Part shown: in pieces, positions 60,989 to 64,000 of the stretch
Layout: the number at the start of each line of letters is the position of its first letter
How positions within the stretch are numbered: position 1 is the first letter of the stretch
NCBI RefSeq assembly: GCF_000156235.1
Contig: NZ_DS996809.1
Span: 434,001-498,000 of the forward strand
DNA length: 64,000 nucleotides
Direction: 5' to 3'
Source: Pseudovibrio sp000156235
Lineage (GTDB): Bacteria > Pseudomonadota > Alphaproteobacteria > Rhizobiales > Stappiaceae
Translations under genes and position numbers: made by a program
The notes under the pieces: model-generated
What the model was told of the DNA's origin: nothing
The model's input: only the letters and a program-made list of their open reading frames with translations
Database searches by the model: none

Positions 60989-61783
60989 TTAATCCTCTAC
61001 GGATATTCCCTGAAGCCTTTTAAACAATTTGGCAGAAGATGCCACTAGTCCGGGGTGATTTGTTCTAGTTTTATTGTAGTAGAGCGTTGATCCAGACAAG
61101 TCTACTAACTGCCCACCAGCCTCGCTTATGATTAAATCCGCTGCGGCAAGGTCCCAATCACGGGCTCTGGCGCGGGCCAAACCGGCATCCAATTTCCCAC
61201 AGGCGACCAGTGCAAAACGGTAGGCAAGTGAGCCCAAATAGGGGCTAAAACGAATCTGCTCGCTTTTTACGCCTTCCTTTTCGAGGAAGCTGACCGGACC
61301 AGCAATGTAGGATCCGGTGACAGATGGGCGAGCGGAAACACTGATTTTTTCCTGATTGAGGTAACTGCCACCACCACTGACTGCGGTGTAAAGCTCATCG
61401 CGAACCGGACAATAGATGACGCCGACGGTGGGGCGGCCATTTTTGACCACGGCCAGAGACAGGCACCATTCATCGCGACCATTGAGGAACGCGCGGGTTC
61501 CGTCAATCGGATCTACGATAAAGATGGTTTCGTGATCCTTGCGGGCTAGATCGTCTTCAGTTTCTTCCGAAAGCCAGCCGTAATTCGGGCGTGCTTCGCG
61601 CAGTTTGGAAGCCAAGAACTGGTCAACTTCGATATCTGCGACAGATACCGGCGAGTCGCCTTCTTTGGTCCAGTTTTTTGGTGAGTTTCCAAAATAAGAA
61701 AGGGCGATCTTGCCGCCCTGCAGAGCTGCTGTGACCAGCAGCTCCAGATCTTCCTGCAGGCTATATGTATTAGCTTCCGGCAA
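60989..61783 (-). CDS. cysQ: 3'(2'),5'-bisphosphate nucleotidase (CysQ-like)
   Basis: Inositol-monophosphatase-fold enzyme, 264 residues, expected to remove phosphate from PAP formed in sulfate use. Metal-binding signature: SEETEDD (Glu), VDPIDGTRAFLNGRDEW (DxxDGT) and ARDWDLAAADLIISEAGGQLVDLSG (the WD..AA..EAGG motif). It could equally be an inositol phosphatase; the genomic place favours CysQ. The start overlaps the pmbA stop by 14 bp. Confidence 0.9.
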   Translation of the reverse strand: MPEANTYSLQEDLELLVTAALQGGKIALSYFGNSPKNWTKEGDSPVSVADIEVDQFLASKLREARPNYGWLSEETEDDLARKDHETIFIVDPIDGTRAFLNGRDEWCLSLAVVKNGRPTVGVIYCPVRDELYTAVSGGGSYLNQEKISVSARPSVTGSYIAGPVSFLEKEGVKSEQIRFSPYLGSLAYRFALVACGKLDAGLARARARDWDLAAADLIISEAGGQLVDLSGSTLYYNKTRTNHPGLVASSAKLFKRLQGISVED

Positions 61784-63113
61784 TCGTCAGTCCTTCGATA
61801 ACCACTGTTGGCGTTGCCACTGCATATCGCTCGTCCAGATCAGATGCCGGTGTCAGGTTCAGGAACATGTCCTTGAGGTTTCCTGCGATGGTGATCTCGC
61901 TCACCGGGTAGGCGATTTCGCCGTTTTCGACCCAGTAACCCGAGGCACCGCGGGAATAGTCACCTGTGACACCGTTTGCACCGTGACCGATCAAGTCTGT
62001 TACCAGCAAACCTTCGCCGATATCTCTTAAGATTTCATCCGGTGTTTTCTCGCCAGCCTGTAGTGTCAGGTTGGTTGCACTTGGAGATGTGCTTGAGCCG
62101 GAGCGGCGGGCACGACCGTTGGAGGTCAGGCCAAGCTCACGGGCGGCGTAACCATCCAGGAACCAATGACCGAGAATACCATCCTCAATCATGTTGAGGT
62201 ACTCAGCTCCGGTGCCTTCTGCATCAAACGGGGCCGTTCCGCCACCACGTGCTTTGAAAGGATCATCGGAGATGGTGATGCCTTTGCCGAACACCTGCTG
62301 GCCCATCTTGTCTTTCAGGAAGCTGGTGCCGCGGGCGATGGATGCACCGTTGATTGCACCTGCGAAGTGACCAAGAAGGGAGCGTGCAGTACGTGGTTCG
62401 TAAACCACGGGTGCCTTGCGGGTTTCCAGCTGGCGTGGATTGAGGCGACGAACTGTCCGCTCGCCTGCGATGCGGCCAACTTCTTCCGCAGACATCAGAT
62501 CATCCCAATACGTGCGGGAATCGAACTCGTAGTCGCGCTCCATGCCAGTACCCTCACCCGCGATAGCGGTCATGGAGAAACCGGATCGGGAGCGTTGGTA
62601 TGCACCGACAAAACCGTGGCTTGTGGCAAGCACGATGCCGGAGAGGCCCCAGCTTGCTCCAGCACCGCCGGATTTGGACACGCCCTCTACAGCGAGTGCT
62701 GCGGCTTCCGCATCCAGAGCAGTTTTGGTCAGCTCATCCGGGCTCACTTCGCGTGGGTCGATCAGGTCCAGCTGCGGGATTTCTTTCAGGAGGCGCTCAG
62801 GTTCAGCAAGGCCAGCATATGGGTCTTCCGGAGTGACTTTTGCCATTTCCACTGCGCGGGCAGCGAGTTCGGCTGGGTCATCACTGGCGTTGGAAGAGAT
62901 GCTGGCGACTTGTTTGCCAACAAAGACACGGAGTGTCACGTCGTTGCCTTCGGCGCGGTCGGTGTTTTCAACCTTACCTTCGCGCACGGAGACAGACAGT
63001 GACATGCCCGTAACTGCGATTGCGTCTGCTGCATCGGCTCCAGCTGCTTTTGCAGCTTCCACCAAGCTGACTGCCTGTTCTTCAAGCTTTGAATTGGCAA
63101 TTGCGTCAGACAT
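61770..63113 (-). CDS. pmbA: TldD/PmbA family protein (TldE)
   Basis: Partner subunit of TldD, 447 residues. It has the TldE parts AVDAAAIAVTGMSLSVSVREGKVENTDRAEGNDVTLRVFVGKQVASISS and LLVTDLIGHGANGVTGDYSRGASGYWVENGEIAYPVSEITIAG, but no HExxxH, as expected for the non-catalytic subunit. The ATG at 63113 has a perfect AGGAGGTCC ribosome site. The frame is open to 63179. It is the first gene of the row leading to lpxK. Confidence 0.94.
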   Translation of the reverse strand: MSDAIANSKLEEQAVSLVEAAKAAGADAADAIAVTGMSLSVSVREGKVENTDRAEGNDVTLRVFVGKQVASISSNASDDPAELAARAVEMAKVTPEDPYAGLAEPERLLKEIPQLDLIDPREVSPDELTKTALDAEAAALAVEGVSKSGGAGASWGLSGIVLATSHGFVGAYQRSRSGFSMTAIAGEGTGMERDYEFDSRTYWDDLMSAEEVGRIAGERTVRRLNPRQLETRKAPVVYEPRTARSLLGHFAGAINGASIARGTSFLKDKMGQQVFGKGITISDDPFKARGGGTAPFDAEGTGAEYLNMIEDGILGHWFLDGYAARELGLTSNGRARRSGSSTSPSATNLTLQAGEKTPDEILRDIGEGLLVTDLIGHGANGVTGDYSRGASGYWVENGEIAYPVSEITIAGNLKDMFLNLTPASDLDERYAVATPTVVIEGLTIAGS

Positions 63114-63179
63114 TCGCGCGGACCTCCTGTTGTCTTGCTCTTCGTGTTTAGGGCGTGCCTGACATAAGAGCAAGCACAC

Positions 63180-63430
63180 CTGCCAAGAATCGCGGGGCTG
63201 TACGCAGAAATTGCGGGGTTCTGCTTGCAGTTCGCTGCCCTACCGATGACCCCACCTAAAGATAGTTAGAATTTTATCAAGTTCGGAAGAGGTTCGCTAA
63301 GCCTCTTTAAAATCAGAGTTTTTTAACCATTCGAGTTAAGGAGTTACGCAGATTCTACCCTGTAATTTTCCTCTAGTTTGAAAAGAAGATGAATTGAAAC
63401 CTCCACACCTGTGGAGGGAGGGGCAGTTCC
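63180..63430. other. 251-bp divergent intergenic region, right end
   Basis: Lies between pmbA and the DUF6101 gene, transcribed apart. It contains an AT-rich stretch around 63300-63350 with TTAACCAT (63323-63330) and a GATTC site at 63351-63355, but I see no clear gene. Confidence 0.4.
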
Positions 63431-64000
63431 GTGATCAACTACAAATCGCAGTTTTTGGGCCTTGCGAGCAATGACAACCACATTAATCGTGTGCGTGTCT
63501 CGCTGCCGTATCGTATGCAAGCGGACCTGCCGGATGATCTTCTTGAAACACCGGGTGTTAACAGATCCGATATTCGCATTGATCCGGACAAGGTGCTGAT
63601 CCGCCGGGAGATGGGGGGCTTGCCTCTTACTCTGTCGGTCCCGCTTGGTTCGTACTCAGGTATCGCGGCTAAGGTTACTGTCAACGAGATCACTGATGAG
63701 CTTGAGTATCAGGTGGTTCTGCTGCACCGAGATCATGCTCTGAGCATTCCCCTTCTTACCGGTACTGATATGGAATTGACGGCGGATTACTGGGAAGCGT
63801 GGTCGGATGCTTTGGCGCTGCCGTTGTTGACCATCGACAGTGATGGCACATCCAAGCTTGCGCGTCTTGGCCTGAACACCTGTTCTAAAGGGGAGCCGCT
63901 GCCACGCAGAAAATTGCGTGCGCTCACCGGACGTCGCCCGCGGTTTCTTGTGGGACGTGAGACAGGTAAGCCGACGAAGCTGCAGAAGGTTTTTGCCAGC
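63431..64000 (+). CDS. DUF6101 family protein (3' end cut by window edge)
   Basis: Open frame of 190 codons running off the window. Start GTG at 63431 with GGAGGGAGGGG seven bases upstream. It resembles DUF6101 of alphaproteobacteria: VRVSLPYRMQADLPDDLL, then LIRREMGGLPLTLSVPL, VVLLHRDHALSIPLL and ALPLLTIDSDG, ending in a basic tail (RRKLRALTGRRPRFL). The function is unknown. It is divergent from pmbA. Confidence 0.75.
   Translation, partial: MINYKSQFLGLASNDNHINRVRVSLPYRMQADLPDDLLETPGVNRSDIRIDPDKVLIRREMGGLPLTLSVPLGSYSGIAAKVTVNEITDELEYQVVLLHRDHALSIPLLTGTDMELTADYWEAWSDALALPLLTIDSDGTSKLARLGLNTCSKGEPLPRRKLRALTGRRPRFLVGRETGKPTKLQKVFAS

Noticed and set aside
63323..63339. Second CtrA box (TTAA...TTAA) before the DUF6101 gene
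   Set aside because: The spacer is nine bases, not seven, so it does not fit the consensus.

Overview
This window looks like core chromosome of an alphaproteobacterium. The markers are a CcrM-type GANTC methyltransferase, an IalB-family protein, DUF2093, DUF4170, DUF983 and DUF6101 proteins, a split glycine decarboxylase behind a tandem glycine riboswitch, and the pmbA-cysQ-DUF4170-acyltransferase-waaA-lpxK operon. Gene content and moderate GC resemble marine Stappiaceae such as Pseudovibrio, but that placement is inference. I saw no insertion sequence, prophage, CRISPR array, tRNA or rRNA.

Layout. 1-7 kb: smc, a Tat-type DsbA, an Omp19-like lipoprotein, DUF721/DciA and mutY. 7-13.7 kb: tautomerase, amn, a secreted glycerophosphodiesterase, ccrM, DUF4261 and a deaminase-like gene. 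13.8-18.4 kb: tyrS with a long leader, a HAD phosphatase, and two glycosyltransferases (GT11, GT61). 18.5-23.5 kb: gcvT-gcvH-gcvPA-gcvPB under a glycine riboswitch. 24.4-27.8 kb: ispH-thrB-rnhA and a DAGK-like gene. 28-32.5 kb: PilZ protein, D,D-carboxypeptidase and a membrane PAS-GGDEF-EAL protein. 32.6-38.5 kb: GNAT, M16 peptidase, thrC, AlgH, a DsbD-N-like protein and a peroxiredoxin. 38.6-45.6 kb: the complete aa3 cytochrome oxidase operon coxB-coxA-ctaB-coxF-coxG-coxC-DUF983-surf1. 46-57.6 kb: ialB, DinB, two LysE exporters, tldD, a transglutaminase-like protein, two Kef-type antiporters, a metal-type MerR with a MATE transporter, and DUF2093. 57.6-63.1 kb: the lipid A/Kdo operon. The right edge cuts a DUF6101 gene.

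The best candidate for an undescribed system is the tyrS leader (15063-15261, minus strand). It has a -35/-10 pair placed so that transcription would start at or beside the ATG of a 24-codon open frame. That frame carries three consecutive Tyr codons. An antiterminator strand, a terminator hairpin and a hairpin holding the tyrS Shine-Dalgarno sequence follow. This is the architecture of ribosome-mediated attenuation, here apparently sensing Tyr-tRNA charging.

Other regulatory signals are four GANTC sites and a CtrA-like box before ccrM, a possible riboswitch expression platform before gcvT, an FNR/FixK-type box before coxB, and a 15-bp inverted repeat between algH and the DsbD-N gene.
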